Shown here: positions 26,099 through 38,762 of the stretch, piece by piece
Layout of the letters: each line of letters starts with the position of its first letter
Position numbering within the stretch: the first letter of the stretch is position 1
NCBI RefSeq assembly: GCF_018320785.1
Contig: NC_054885.1
Location: 7,204,921-7,268,920, forward strand
Reading direction: 5' to 3'
Source: Cheilinus undulatus
Lineage: Eukaryota > Chordata > Actinopteri > Labriformes > Labridae
Length of the DNA: 64,000 bases
Notes under the pieces: model-generated
The model's input: the letters and a program-made list of their open reading frames with translations, nothing else
Told to the model about the DNA's origin: nothing
Databases searched by the model: none
Program-made: the position numbers and the translations under genes

Positions 26099-28142
26099 TT
26101 TTATTACTTCATAAAATATACACAAATACTGTTGTAAATAAAGTGTTAAAGAACTGTACAAGATATCAGCACACAATACATAAAGTGAAAGCCCAGTTAG
26201 CCCAACGTTCTCTATCCCAAACTAATGCGACGGTTACAATGCCACTGGGTCATGATGGCCTGTACAAAGGTAATAATACACACAATATATACTGATATTT
26301 ACACATCCCTGCAATTGCATCAGTTTCTTTTATTTCAATGACATTATCAAAGTTGCTGGAGTTTAAAGTGACATCAAATTATCGTTGGCATATCATTTTT
26401 GCAGAAGGAACATTAAAAGCCCTGTGAGAGGTGAGATGGACAGACAGAAAGGAAGAGGTAAAAAATAATACCTGAACAAATGAGATACTTCAACATTACA
26501 GGCAGATAAAATGAAACAAGATTAAAAAACAAATAAAAAAAGATAATAAATAGAGAACTGTAACGAAACAATCTGTTTACAAAGACAACATGAATGTAGA
26601 ACACGTGGCAGGGACGTTCATCTCTCTCACTCGCTCACACAAACACTTGAAATGTGAGATGACCCAGCTGGCAGAGTAACAGTACCCCGCTTTACTTTAA
26701 ATACTCATTATTCTGCTTCCAGCCCCGCTTATCTGTTATTAGTATGATTTTTTCTGCTTTACACCTAAAAACAAAGGATCACGGTTTGGATTTACATCAA
26801 AATAAAAAATATTTACAGTGAAGTAAACACTTAAAAAATAATATAATAATTGGATGTCCCAACCCCCTAAAAACGCCTGCCCACTCCCATATGACCGCCA
26901 ATAACAAAAGAATAAAAAAGGTAACATTAAGAACTATCATAAAAATTGCAGCCGCCTTTCATTAGCCAAAACGGGCGGCTATGGTCTCTAGTCACATACG
27001 CCGAGTCCTGAGGAGCTTCCTTCAGGCTGTAGGAGCGCGTCTTTGCAATATCTATGGTCATTCTTCACCTTACCACTCACATTAAAACCAGAGAAAGTTG
27101 GAGCAGGAGGAAGGACAGGTGCTGCAGATCTTGGTGAGGAGTTTCAAGGGATGCAAACTAAAAAAAACATGAAGTGCAAGCAACGCCATTTGCTACTTCA
27201 CCTGAAACATTTCTTTGCAACAGCTAAAACACCACTTACTTATCCATTTTAAAGTCGCCGTACTTTATGTCCATAACGCTCTTAACCTCTCCTTATTTCT
27301 TCTTCTTTCTGCTGTTATCACTCCAAAAAAAAAAAAAGAAATGCACAACAAGCTCCAATTTCTTGATATTTTCTTGAAAGAGGTGAAGTTGCCTGTAAAC
27401 TTTTTTGCTGTGTAAAATTTTTCCCCTGTTAGTCATGAAGTTGAGCTTGAGTTACGCTGCTTCCTTGATGCCTCTCTAATGCAAACAGCTCTTCACATTA
27501 AAGGTACTGAGGGAATGTTTTGAGGAGTGGAGCAGGCCTGAACAAGCATGGAGTAAAAATGACGAGGCTGTAGTTAGTTTTAATTTTGAGGTGGTAGAGG
27601 CCCACAGCTCAGCAAAGAGGGTTTATAAAAAGAGTGCAGGTTGGATACTTTAGAGTACTTCTCCGGATCTTCTAAAGAAGTACGGTCCTTATCAAAGATC
27701 CACGAGTCCATTGGCAATCATCTTTTCATAAGACGAGGTAAAAATAAAGGAAAATGAGGAAACAAACAGAATTTGCAGCCCTGCAAAAAAGAGTGGTAGT
27801 CATTAGATCGGTTAGTTATCGGTCATTGGTTAGTGATGTATTGCAAAGGCAATTTATGAATAAATCAGTGAATCTGGCCTCACCTGTCAGTTTAATGTGC
27901 ATGCAGAGCCAAAACGTTTTATTTCCCCATGTGCTCAAACGGCACGCTGACCTGAAACACAAACAGTAAAACACCACAGATCATCATTAAAGAATCATGG
28001 GTCAAGGCCATCAAGTGTTGAGACAACGTCACACACGGACAGTTTTAGTTTAGAACTACATGACTCATATATCCCAATAGTCAATATTTAGAAAAATTTA
28101 AAGATTTCAAGAGACTTTTATTCCATCACAATTGATCGCATT

Positions 28143-28226
28143 TTATCTCCAAAATATATTTTTCAATGTTTTACTCCAGTGCCACGCTTGTCCCTGTAGT
28201 GCACCAGACAGTGGCTGTGGGAGCTG
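28143..28226 (-). other. csnk1e: Candidate terminal coding exon of csnk1e (weak, one of several)
   Basis: A good acceptor (cttcttttgttgaacag) opens a phase-0 frame QLPQPLSGALQGQAWHW... of 27 codons to a TAA at 28143-28145. Rival phase-0 candidates are the acceptor ctcttttttgcag near 27783 (20 codons), tcttatgaaaag near 27722 (MIANGLVDL) and tttgtacag near 26259 (15 codons). None reads VPFDHLGK as in tetrapods. I cannot choose without transcripts. Confidence 0.2.
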
Positions 28227-28449
28227 CTGTTCAACAAAAGAAGATGAGAAATGCTAGGAAAATAATGTAGCATCTCTAAATTTAAGAACTAATCTTTTAA
28301 CTTAGTTTAGTTAAGTAAAGGATCCATTCAAGATCTACTTAACTCGGCAGTGTTGGCTAGAACAGAGGGTTTCAGAAGTGAAAAGTAGAGGTCCAACGCT
28401 TAAACTTTTAGCGCCTCAATGGCACTTTCTATGAAGTCTCAGCATCAAG

Positions 28450-29035
28450 TTGATATACTAAAGCTGGCACAATTTTAAGCCAAATTTTAGGCTAGATCTG
28501 TCTCCTCAATCCCAAGTTGAGGCTTTGCTAATTCGTAAAAAAAAAAAATCCTCAAATGTGTGGTGTCGAAGGATTATTTTACTGCTCCTTACTGCATCGT
28601 AGCCTCTCTGACCTAGAATTTTATTTATCAAACATGCTTAATAGCTACGATTCTAGGTCTGACTGCCTTCAACAGAAGAACCAGAACAAACGATGACAGC
28701 GAGCAGACGACCAGGCAGCTTCACTGACCAGGAGCTGTGTACTTTCACTGCTCACAAACAAAACAACTTTATCTTCATCTCAGCCAGGACTAACCCTCAT
28801 TATTTGTCTTGTTTTTCTGATTTTTGCTGCTGTATGCACATCAGAACAGCCAGCTAAGGACGCTGACCCTAATCCTATCCTCCAGGTGTGGTTTTCTTTT
28901 TAAGTCACATTTGATTACTCAAGTTTCTATGAGATTCTGTGTGTGGGGAATCTTCCCTGTGAAACTGTTAGAACGAACAGCATGTGCATGGTCTTACAGT
29001 TTGGCCAAGCCATCTAGTACGTGCATTAAGAGTAT
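28450..29035. mobile_element. MITE, second dispersed copy of the 171-unit family
   Basis: It contains ttttaagccaaattttaggc, tgtgtggtgtcgaaggatta, ttttactgctccttactgc, tagctacgattctaggtc and, near its end, ggccaagccatctagtacg. All are collinear with the copy at 15905-16480. Divergence is high, and the edges are approximate. Confidence 0.55.
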
Positions 29036-29960
29036 TAGAACATGAAAAAATAGTTTAAAACTATCCTGGTGTCTCCTACATTTCTGAAATTGGTGATTTG
29101 AAAATCATCTAGTGTTTTACCAGCCTAAGACAAACATCCTGGTCCATCTGTGGTTTATATTAATGCAGCAAAGTTAGGCTTTAAATGTCTCTATATTGAA
29201 CTGTCTGAATCATAAATTGTTCAGTCTTTTTTTTATTACTTTATTCTGTTGTGATCACTACTGCAAAATGCTGGCATATTGTGTAAATGCATTGCTCCTT
29301 TTATCATCATTGATAATTTTGCTTTACTACCCCTTATGATTGTTTTGTCTGATGCCATGTGTCAAGTATAGAATCTGATCACATGTGCTCTCTCTAAGTA
29401 TCATGACATCATTTTCAGACACATTACAACAGTTTCATAGATTATTCTTTAAATTACCCATTGACACACATGGCAATCATAAATGAGAGATTACTTTGCC
29501 ACTATCGCAGTGAGTATTGAATAAAAAGGGGTCCTTATACAAAGATATCAGCAGAATCTAATTCTGGTTTCTGTTGCTAGTCTTGGATGTTCTGTCTACT
29601 AGCATCTCAGCAGGAAGGTTTGAACACATGCCTTTTCAATCAACTCAGAAACCTATCAGCTACCTTCCAATGACAGCTTTAGTACACTATAAAACAACAT
29701 CTGCAAGATGAAGCGAAAAAAACAAAAACTTCAAGATCAACTCTGTTTAACTCAGTTTTTGTATGTCATGTCTTTTCTGAATGTAAACAACCAGAGGAAA
29801 AAAAAAGTACACAGAAATCCTTCACCTTGTATCAAAATTAGTGTTTGTTCTAACTGAAGCCTTAGAAACGGCTTGTCCATCTTGAGCATTTTGAGGCAAA
29901 TACTGAAGATGGGTGCTAACATTTCTGTGCTGCCTGGAACCTCTGCAGATTTATCCTCAC

Positions 29961-30100
29961 CTGTGACGTGGAAATTCTTGATTGGTCGTGGCGTGCTGTA
30001 AGGTCAGAGGATGACACGTTAGCAGGAGCCCCTCGGTGGAGACGCATGCTCACTTTCCTCTCTCTCTCTGCACGAGAAATTGCACGAGGGGACGTGTTAC
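29961..30100 (-). CDS. csnk1e: csnk1e coding exon 8 (tail, second part)
   Basis: Acceptor aattttag, donor GTGAGG, 140 nt. It encodes (G)[31 protein letters not shown], then [15 protein letters not shown]. It ends in phase 0. If the donor were not used, translation would read on 14 codons ([14 protein letters not shown]) to a stop ending at 29916. Confidence 0.93.
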
Positions 30101-33100
30101 CTAAAATTATGTACAAAATTTACAACTGACCAAATCTATCATTAACTTTAAACATTGTTAGCATTATAAAAAGACATGAAGCTCTACACTCACCAGACTG
30201 TTGGACCCGTGAGGCCGGGTTGGAGATCGCCTGCTCCGGCCCGTTTCTAACTCTGTTGGCAGCACTGGGGTTTGGACCTGGAGGCAGACCCCGCGATGCA
30301 GACCCTCTGGGGGCTCCTCCAATCCGCTCGTCTCGGTCTTCTCCTGTTCTTCTCTCCCGATCGCCATCCTCAGCTGTTCGGCTGGCACCCTGAGGGACAA
30401 GAAGAGGTTTAATAAAGGTTTTCAGTGAAATAACATCTTCATGTCAACTGTTTTTAAAGCTATGGGAAGTTTAAGTGCTGCTACGTAGGTTTGTCAATTT
30501 TAAATACTTAAATCTCAGCTTTAATGATAAATGGTGTCAAAACTGAAAACTATAAATCTGTAGCCATAATTTAAGTGCAGCTGGCACAAGAGACAGAAAA
30601 TTTCTTAAAGACATGACACTAGTGTGTTGGAAATATTTAGATACTGAAATACTGACAACCTCTTTGTGCAATTTAGCCAGTGTGCAGAGCTTGGCTGCAA
30701 TTTTTGTCAATTAAAAACAAGAAACTACCTAACCGTTGATGCTATGACTTTTATTTCTGCTTCTGTGGTATTCTTTAATTTCCTCTAGTATCATATCTAA
30801 GATCAAAGTTTGGGTTTTCTGGCATTTTGAGGAGATATGAAGCAACAAGACTTCAAACAAATCTCAATGCTTCAACACTGTTAACTCACAAATTTGAGCA
30901 TGTTCCAGTCAAAGACGTAGTCGTAGGAGAAGCCCTGACGGTGGAAAAGATTCCTGAATAGCTGTCGTAGGTACGAGTAGTCTGGTTTGTCATCAAAACG
31001 GAGTGAACGGCAGAAATTCAGGTACGTTGAGAACTCAGCTGTAGAAGAAAAAAACAATACAGGTAAGAGGAGAAACCCAGAATGCACTCAGCACTAACAG
31101 AAAAAGAAAACACAATTTCCTCCAAACTACGAGTCTGTTGCAGACCAAACATAGAAGCAGCACAGACGAATCACTCACAGGGATATCCTTTGCACAGGAC
31201 CTCAATCGGTGTGGACATTTTCTTCTCACTGATGCGTTCATACTTCTGTCTCTTGGTTGCAGCTTTGAGGCCCTGCCAGGGGAGGGAGCCCAGGTTGAAG
31301 TACATGAGGACATAACCTAGGGACTCCAGGTCGTCACGTCTGGACTGCTCTGTGGAAACAAAGTCAGACAAACTCAAGGATGTCTGCCAAGTGCTACAAC
31401 ACTGACTATAAAGACTCAGCCTGTTATCAACTCTATAATAGTCATTCATTAATGAAAGCTAAAGTTTGCAGCCAAAAAATGAAAAAATATCTCTCAGGAC
31501 AAAGTAGTCTGTCTACAGTTTTTCTAATCTGATAAAGACACCACAGCAGGTAACTTGGGACATGACTGATGAATGGGAAATTTTGCATAAAGTTCAGAGC
31601 ATAACACTCCCAGTTTAGGGATGAATGTTACGTGGAAGGAGATATTATCACAAGCCAGCAAAGAATCGCATTAGAGATGCATCAGTTTCCATCAGTTTCA
31701 GCCTGCACTGGTGAGGATCTGCTGTGTTGAATCAATTTAATGCTGGCAGGCTAGTATACCTAACTGATTCAGAGAAGATTTTCCTTACATTGAGCAGAAA
31801 AGTTCATCAGTTGGTCAAACTCTGGTTTTTCATGCTCATATAAAATACCAACAGTGTGGGAAATCAACTAAATATTTATGTCAGATATGGGGCTTAGCAT
31901 ACATACTATGTGTATCTACCTGTGTGCATGTGCATATATCTATATGCATGTACATATGCAAGCACTCTGTATGTAATATAAATGTAAGTGTATGCGCATG
32001 TGTGCATTTGTGGATTTATACAGGTGGTTTTCTCTGTATGAATCTTGTGAGAAGTTTGTTGTAGGCACATGTCAAAGAAGAAGATGCATCACAGATCATA
32101 AGAAATGCTCAAAAGTTTCCAACATAGGGCGACACACCAGTGAGGCGATGTCATTAGGATGCTGTTAGAAACACACCACCAGGGCAGATAACCGTGAGAG
32201 AGACGTGTGAACTGTTGGTTTGATTCCTCTTTTATTAGGGCCGCACACTTAATTGCATTTCAACCTTAGTATCGATGTGACAATATCCCAAATGTCTGAA
32301 TTTATGAAAGTAAATCAACACTGGCATCATTACATTTTGCCAGTTTGATGAAGGTCTGAGTATAATATTAGACTTTTATGCTCTTTACTAATAGCTACCT
32401 TATGTTTCATTGGTGGTGCTGTACATGTAAAAATGTTTTTTTACATTTCATTTGGATTATGCAGAAACATGTTGCAAGCATTGAAACTGTGTCAGACATG
32501 ATGAACAGCAGATAGCAGACCCACAACTACTCTGAGCTTCACAAGAGCCTCATCCTGCATGTCTTAAACACAACTTGTTGGTTCCAGATATGCTGGTTGT
32601 TATTCTAGGACTTTTAGATGCCGTTAAATCAGCAATGATTATAAATTTTTTCTATCTTAAAGTGTTATTGCTAATAAGCTGCTTCTCACAAAAACAAAAG
32701 AAAGAGATAAAAACTAAACAAGGCATAGAAATACAGATTGGTGAACTTAGAAATAGACTTCATCTAGAAAGGATAAGATGCACTCTGGTAGACAAACTTC
32801 ATTATTTTGACAAGGTATGGTCACCTTTCTCATAATCTCTTAAAGACCTGATACCACTACCATCTTCAACCGATTACTACATGGTGATGGACAGTAGGAA
32901 GGGAATTTTTTTTTTACTTTTGTTAACATCCTGTATTTGCTGTTGAAGAATGTATGCCTTTTTGTAGAGTTCTTTTTCTGTTTGTTGATATACGCTCTAA
33001 AAAAATCATACTGGCATTCACATGCACAGCTATTCTGAAGTGCTCTGATAAAAACATTTGAAAGGGGAAATTACTCATCTCTAGTGCTTGATACCCTACA

Positions 33101-36100
33101 CAAAGGATAGCCTTAAGTCAAACTGTCAAGTTTCATGTTTACATATTTGTGTTTATGCTTCAGGGTGAGCCTTACCGATCCCCAGATGCGTGTTGATGGA
33201 GGCGTATCGTGCCGTGCCCGTCAGGTTCTTGTTCTCCCTGTAGGGGATGTGCTGGTGTGTGCGGGCGTCTCGGTACTTTTTGGCGAGGCCGAAGTCGATG
33301 ATGTAGACCAGGTTACCCTTTTTACCGAGTCCCATCAGGAAGTTGTCAGGCTTTACATCCCGATGGATGAAGTTCTTGGAGTGGATGTACTCGATGCGGC
33401 TGATCTGAATGAGATAAATGAGCAAAATTTAAAGTTACAGAGCATAAAACAATTTTTAAAGGGTAGTTCAAGTTAAAGTTAAACTGATTCTTGCTTACTG
33501 TGATGTTTCATGTTTCAAAAGACATTTGCTCCATTGTTTTACTGAACATTGGTATTGCAAGTTTTGAGATATTCAGTAATGTTTTTATTACAGCTGAGCA
33601 AAGAAAGGAAGAAAGCACTGTCTTTATTCCACAAGTAATGGGAAATTTATGAGTTTTCTGTTTTTTGGAAATTAAATAAGTCATTGTCAAACATAGGGTT
33701 CTATTTTTGTTGCCATAATATCAAATGGGTATGAATAAATTCTTTAAAATTTACCAGAATCGTCCAAGTTTAAAATCTAGGTTCTGTGACAACCCTTATC
33801 TTGTGAGAATCATAATGCACAAGGTTACAGGCTGCCGTCAGCCTGGCTCTTCATTCATGTTTCATGATTAAGTTCTGTCACAGAACTGAAGTGTGTGCAA
33901 TCAATACTTGGAGCAAACTAAGACAAAAGGAGGGCGAGGAAGGACAACATGATATATGAAGACAGGACACGGAGGTGATGGCTGCAGGCTATAAGCAGAG
34001 AGATGAACATTCATATAGAGCCCTGACACAGCATGTCTGCAGAACAAAAGGTGAGACAAGTTGTGCTTTAGAGAGCTGCACGTGAAATGAAATATCTGGG
34101 GCAGCAGTGTGAGTGAGGTCAGGATAATAAAGTACACTGGACACAGCAGAGAAACTCAAACTTGTACAGTCTTTAAAGAAGCCTTCGGGAATTCATGTGC
34201 AATGTTTATATGCCGAGTGTGCACCAATAAAACCAAGTAGGTCATGCACATGATGAGAAGGATTATAACTATTGTGTCAGTGTATTCTACTCCTTCACTG
34301 TTTTCTATACGGGACTCTAAACAGAAGGGACAGTGAAATTGCTCTAATTCTAATTCTCAGATTTAACATGAAGCTTTGTGTCATACCATCTGGTCAGCCA
34401 AAAGCAGCACTGTCTTTAAGCTGAACTTCCGGGAGCAGAAGTTGAAAAGGTCTTCCAGACTGGGACCGAGCAGCTCCATCACCATCACGTTGTAGTCCCC
34501 CTCAGCGCCACACCACTTTATGGATGGGATACCGACTAAAATACACAAATACATACACAGTCAGTATAAAGTTCATACAATATCTTCATATGGCAATAAT
34601 CTGTATTATCTGCAATGGAGGAAATTCTGCATCAAGAATGAATTAACTCTTTGTTTACCAAGAATACTTCAGCAAGCACAGATTTGGACAGAGCAATTCC
34701 AAATATGACCACCATTTACTCTAAACCTGCCTGATTTGTTATTGTATATATATATTGCATTAAGAGCCCAGGGTTCCTTCTTTCAGTCTGTGAAATGACC
34801 CTGCCTTTATTTAGGACAGGCTTCAATATGAGACAGGAATTATTTTCAAACTAAACCACAGCCCAGCAAAGATGATAAAAATCAGTCCATTCATAGCGAA
34901 GAAACATTTTTTGCCTTTATTATAACAGTACAGGTAGAGAGAAAGGAAATACGTGGAGAGACAGTTAGGGGAAAGACATACACCAAACAGCGGCAGGATG
35001 TGGAATAGGATACTGCATCAAGGATTCTAGCCTCTGTATATGGGCGCCTCCTTTACCAACTGAGATAAACTGGTGCCCACACTCGGGCTAATTGCCCTAC
35101 ACCATGCTGAAGCCCCAATTTGACCTATCCCCAGTCTCCTGCTGGCCTGCACTCATGTTGCTCCAAGCTTGACTGGACCAGAGCACAGATACACCATCAT
35201 GTCATTACATGACACACCTCATTTACAAAAGGTTTTGTCTCAAAGAGTCAGTGACATGGAAAAATAAGACAACATGGCAACAACTTAACATTGTGACTTA
35301 TTTTGGTCAGATAAGGCCCTATAACAAATCACCCCTGATGAGATGATGGTATCGATCATACGTCATGTGGATATTGCACACTCATGCTTGGGCACATCCA
35401 TGAGCAACTTTGCCAAAGCCCACCTCTTCCATCTGTGCCAGGGTCAAGGAAGTGTACTGTGTGGTAATCAGAGTCACACCGGTCCAACAAACTGGACTTT
35501 GGGGCTTAAAGGTGTTTGGGAACAGTACTGATTGCTCAGTGTGAGTGTGCCCTTGAACTTTGTTTTGACTGTAGGGAAAAATCAAATTATATTAATACCT
35601 GTTTTAATGGCAAAGCAACAAAAAATAGAAGTCCTAGATTCTCAGTATTGTATGATTCCTTGTTGTTGTGCACAATGCCTAAATTGCACAGAAATGTTTT
35701 TTGTTGCTGCCAAACTAGACTTTGGGGCTCAAGCATGCTTGGGCACGGTTCGGATAGTTAAGTGTAAGTGCTCCTAAAACAGCCCCTCTCTGTCAACCTG
35801 CAGAGACATTTAAAGCCTCCTGCCAATATAATCACTGATAATTTCATCTGAATGTCTTCAGGTGTTTAAAGCCTATGTTACAGCTTTAAAGTCGCTTCTT
35901 TTCTCACGTTTTTGACCCACATGCTACAACGCTAAATGCATAGAAGCCTCTAACTGAGACCTACCTTTTTTGTCAAAACATGCTGCAACACCAGGCTTGT
36001 AAAAGAGACTGGGCCCTAAACTGAGAAGGAGTTTTCCCCCAGGATTAACAGTGTTGTCATGCTGATATTCCTTATGGAAAAACTGATAAAGGCCGATATA

Positions 36101-36556
36101 TTTCAGAGGAAATTACAGCTATATTCAACTCTTACCTCCTCCTTGCATCATCTTGTAGAACTTGCTTTCAATGTGCAGCTGTGGGTGCTTGGTTTTCACA
36201 CATTCTAGCTTGATGGCTACCTCCTCTCCTGTGGCAATGTTGGCACCTAAGAAGGCAAGCACACAACCAGAGTTAGAAGAGCCATGCTGACTACACCAGA
36301 TCAGGAGCAACTATTGATGAATATGAAGGGAAACCCAAAGTCACAGCTCAGAGGACAACCAGTACAGTACTTTAAGAAGAGAGAGCATGTCCTGAATCTA
36401 ATCTTGAAATAACCTTAGCATTAGAGACACATGGAAAGCTGAGTCAAGCATGCAAAGAAACATGACGCATTTCCACTTACCGAGGTAGATATCACCAAAG
36501 CTTCCACTCCCTATCTTTCGCCCCAGACGGTATTTGTTCCCCACTCTTAGCTCCAT
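29961..36556 (-). CDS. csnk1e: Casein kinase 1 epsilon (spliced gene, 8 coding exons assigned; last short exon unresolved)
   Basis: A Ser/Thr kinase that phosphorylates PER proteins in the circadian clock and Dishevelled in Wnt signalling. Exons (minus strand): 36556-36481, 36246-36136, 34535-34387, 33404-33176, 31349-31179, 31038-30890, 30389-30194, 30100-29961. All junctions are GT/AG with matching phases, giving 407 residues. The kinase domain is complete: Gly-rich GSGSFGD, VAIK (K38), HRDVKPDN (D128), DFG (D149) and TARYAS with R178, the residue hit in the hamster tau mutation. The basic [13 protein letters not shown] follows. The tail NTSPRAIS...[23 protein letters not shown] is epsilon-type. 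The frame after RISTSQ ends at a strong donor (GTGAGG). Human CK1 epsilon continues about ten residues from this point, and the matching fish exon was not found. The first exon is non-coding (45392-about 45640). Intron 1 is about 8.8 kb. Confidence 0.96.
30194..30389 (-). CDS. csnk1e: csnk1e coding exon 7 (autoinhibitory tail, first part)
   Basis: Acceptor tccctcag, donor GTGAGT, 196 nt. It encodes [14 protein letters not shown], then [29 protein letters not shown] and VQQS(G). The Arg/Glu stretch and the GLPPGP and NPASR landmarks match the epsilon tail. The tail is the autoinhibitory, autophosphorylated part of the kinase. Confidence 0.93.
30890..31038 (-). CDS. csnk1e: csnk1e coding exon 6 (end of kinase domain)
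   Basis: Acceptor cttctacag, donor GTGAGT, 149 nt. It encodes (S)[31 protein letters not shown] and [18 protein letters not shown], the last helices of the CK1 kinase fold. Confidence 0.97.
31179..31349 (-). CDS. csnk1e: csnk1e coding exon 5
   Basis: Acceptor tttccacag, donor GTGAGT, 171 nt. It encodes (E)[32 protein letters not shown] and [15 protein letters not shown], then IEVLCKGYP. It contains the CK1 signature region and the basic nuclear-localization-like TKRQKY segment. Confidence 0.97.
33176..33404 (-). CDS. csnk1e: csnk1e coding exon 4 (catalytic core)
   Basis: Acceptor ctcattcag, donor GTAAGG, 229 nt. It encodes [57 protein letters not shown] and INTHLGI. It holds the catalytic loop, the DFG, and the anion-binding R178. 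The visible kinase core is identical to the human protein as I recall it. Confidence 0.97.
34387..34535 (-). CDS. csnk1e: csnk1e coding exon 3
   Basis: Acceptor gtattttag, donor GTATGA, 149 nt. It encodes (V)[16 protein letters not shown], then [16 protein letters not shown] and [17 protein letters not shown]. It contains the hinge and gatekeeper (MVMELLG). Confidence 0.96.
34910..35095 (-). mobile_element. tRNA-derived SINE, minus orientation
   Basis: On the minus strand the head reads tttatctcagttggtaaagg, close to a tRNA A box. The body runs to ctctacctgtactgttataa and the tail to aataaaggcaaaaa. It lies in csnk1e intron 3. Confidence 0.65.
36136..36246 (-). CDS. csnk1e: csnk1e coding exon 2
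   Basis: Acceptor ccttcttag, donor GTAAGA, 111 nt. It encodes (G)[16 protein letters not shown], then [20 protein letters not shown]. It contains the ATP-anchoring lysine K38 and helix alpha-C glutamate. Confidence 0.96.
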
Positions 36557-36571
36557 GGTCACGTGTCGTCA
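36481..36571 (-). CDS. csnk1e: csnk1e exon 2 with start codon (ATG at 36554-36556)
   Basis: Acceptor tctgtttcag, donor GTAAGT. A 15-nt leader precedes ATGGAGC in a good Kozak context (gtgaccATGG). It encodes [18 protein letters not shown], then SFGDIYL, the start of the kinase N-lobe with the glycine loop. The leader contains CACGTG (36560-36565), a possible E-box by sequence only. Confidence 0.96.
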
Positions 36572-38762
36572 CTGAAACAGACAAAATAAGATGATTAAAA
36601 AAAAAAAACAGCATAGGGCTCATGACACTGTCATCTTTGAGTTGCTCCCTTTTCTCAAACCTGACTCTGAAATAAAAAAGTATGTGATGTAAAACTATCA
36701 CATCATTTCCTCAGTATGTGCGGTACAGTGATGGGAGGTTTCCTCACATGATGATCCCAGACAGGCTGAACTGGCCACGTGTTTGTGTGAGAATGTAGCC
36801 TGAGCAGGGCTTGTTGATCAGCAAACAGCTGTCTGGCCTCCAGAGACACACGATTAGGGTTGTTACAGGGAGGGGGAGGTGGTGAAGTAAGTTCAGCAAG
36901 GGCAGGGCCGGAGGAGAGCAACTAAAGCAACAAGAGGTCTACACACAAAATCTTACTACCACTGAAAGATATGACTGGAGTAGCTTAGAACTGTGTTATT
37001 TGGTATTCCAAAAGCAAGGTTTTTGGATATTTCTTGGTAGTTATGAAATCACCTTAGACGAATTTCCAAGTGAAATGAACTAATGCTAAAAGGGTTAAAA
37101 CAACAAGTATGTTCACATACATTTAGAAAAATTCTAGTCCATTGAAATTAACCTAAACTGAATTCCTTAAAGCTCAACTGGCACACCAAGACAGCGTGGT
37201 TGGAGACTGATTTATTCTTGAAGGTATCCATCTCAATCAGATTCAAACTAGAACCAAAGCTGTCAAAACTTTCAGTTCTTTTTTGAGATATAGCATTGCT
37301 ATAAACAATGCATTATCTGTTATTTTTATGACCAATAGTGCTGCAGGAACTGAAGTTCCAAAGAAAAAAAACTTGCATATATTATTTTAACCAGATGATG
37401 CCATTAGAGGGGAGAGAGAGAGAAAGCCTGCTGTGATTCGCGATCAAATGTGAGTGAGTGCCAAAGTCCTGTTGCTAAAATAGAGTGGTGATATGGAAGG
37501 GAAGATGTTATTTCCTTTTTTCCACTGTAGTAAAACTCTGAAGAAGTTTGAAACCAGAAACACCTCTGCACGGATGTGAATGAAGATTCAGGATTGTGTT
37601 TGACTCATGCTGAAGAAATGCTCCTCTCTGCTCGCTGTTTGCCTCTCAGCTCTGCCCTTTATCACAGCCTCTCTGCACTAACCGTTTCGTTTACTGGGTG
37701 TATTTCACAGGAGTAGGCCCTATGCATTTTTTAAGCATAGGAGAAGTTGGGTTATTGTCTGCCGGATATTACTGTAAGATAGAGGGATGGTGTGTTTCAT
37801 GCTGGTGTTTGAAGTAAAACGTAAAGATGAAAAAATGCAGTGTTATGAAGTTTGTCCATGTTTTTAATGTTCAACATACAACCAGTTCACTGCTTGCTGA
37901 CTTTTTTGCCCTGCCAACAGGAGGTCAACAGTAACAAGCCTAAAGGGGGGCATACTGCCACCTACTTAGTGGAGGCTGTTTTACTCCCATCAATAAATCT
38001 AACCCTCCATGTCTAAGTAAGAATGCATAGTGGGACATGAGGTAACCACCGTTCAGCTGTACTTTGCATGTAAATGTACTAACTGTGGGTAAATGGGTTA
38101 CTGGCTAATCAGATAGGAGAGTTAGACATATGACATCCTGCACAAACCCTCCGTTTCTCAGAGGGCCAAACTAGTAAAGCAACTTTTTCACCGAAACCAT
38201 CAAAGCCTAGGACAGAAACAAATCCCAGAACTACATCCACATCATAGAAAATAGCACAGTCTTTTTGCCAGTGATGATCAGCTTGTATTGAAGGTACTTT
38301 TGGCTCAGATAAGTAAACAAGAAAAGTACCTTCTAGAAAGAGTGAGAAAGTTGAGTAAAGCCCCAACACAGTGGAAGTAAGGTTTAAGGCTTGGCACACA
38401 TGAGGAAATGAAGTCTATCTTCCGAGCTGAACTGCACGTGATGCTGGGTGGGATCATCATTTATTTAGCGCTCTCTCTACCACGCCACATTGTGCAGCCA
38501 CTGCAAAAGCAGGACTGAGCTCTCCTCTGCTCTGTACCCACACTGCTCAGGGAGGAAGGCGAGAGCAGCCGAGCAGCGCTGGCTGGAGTTATCTGTGTCA
38601 GACGATTCTGTGCACTCAACTTTAGAAAGAAAAATGCTGCAGAGAACGTGTCGGTGCAGAGCGTCTTTCACCGTAAAAGAACAGATTCCTGACCATCAAG
38701 TTAGGAAAATCATGCAAACTTTAGCCTTTACAGCACAAGAGGACTGACCTGCCTAATTCAAA

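Larger units (their letters stand above)
26099..29960 (-). other. csnk1e terminal intron and 3' UTR region
   Basis: A minus-strand AATAAA at 26100-26105 is the most likely poly(A) signal. The stretch 26950-27040 is more GC-rich than its surroundings, but no exon could be assigned. A MITE copy lies at about 28450-29035. The plus-strand reading frames here are not supported as genes. Confidence 0.5.

Noticed and set aside
26950..27060. GC-richer stretch with a 44-codon minus-strand frame (MTIDIAKTRSYSLKEAP...)
   Set aside because: Considered as the missing csnk1e exon. The only phase-0 acceptor (ttgcaaag) is weak and the product has no resemblance to CK1 tails, so it is left as possible conserved UTR.
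30164..30400. Frame [15 protein letters not shown]... on the minus strand
   Set aside because: It is the wrong frame of csnk1e coding exon 7. The phase-0 frame starting GASRTAED joins both neighbours and matches the CK1 epsilon tail.
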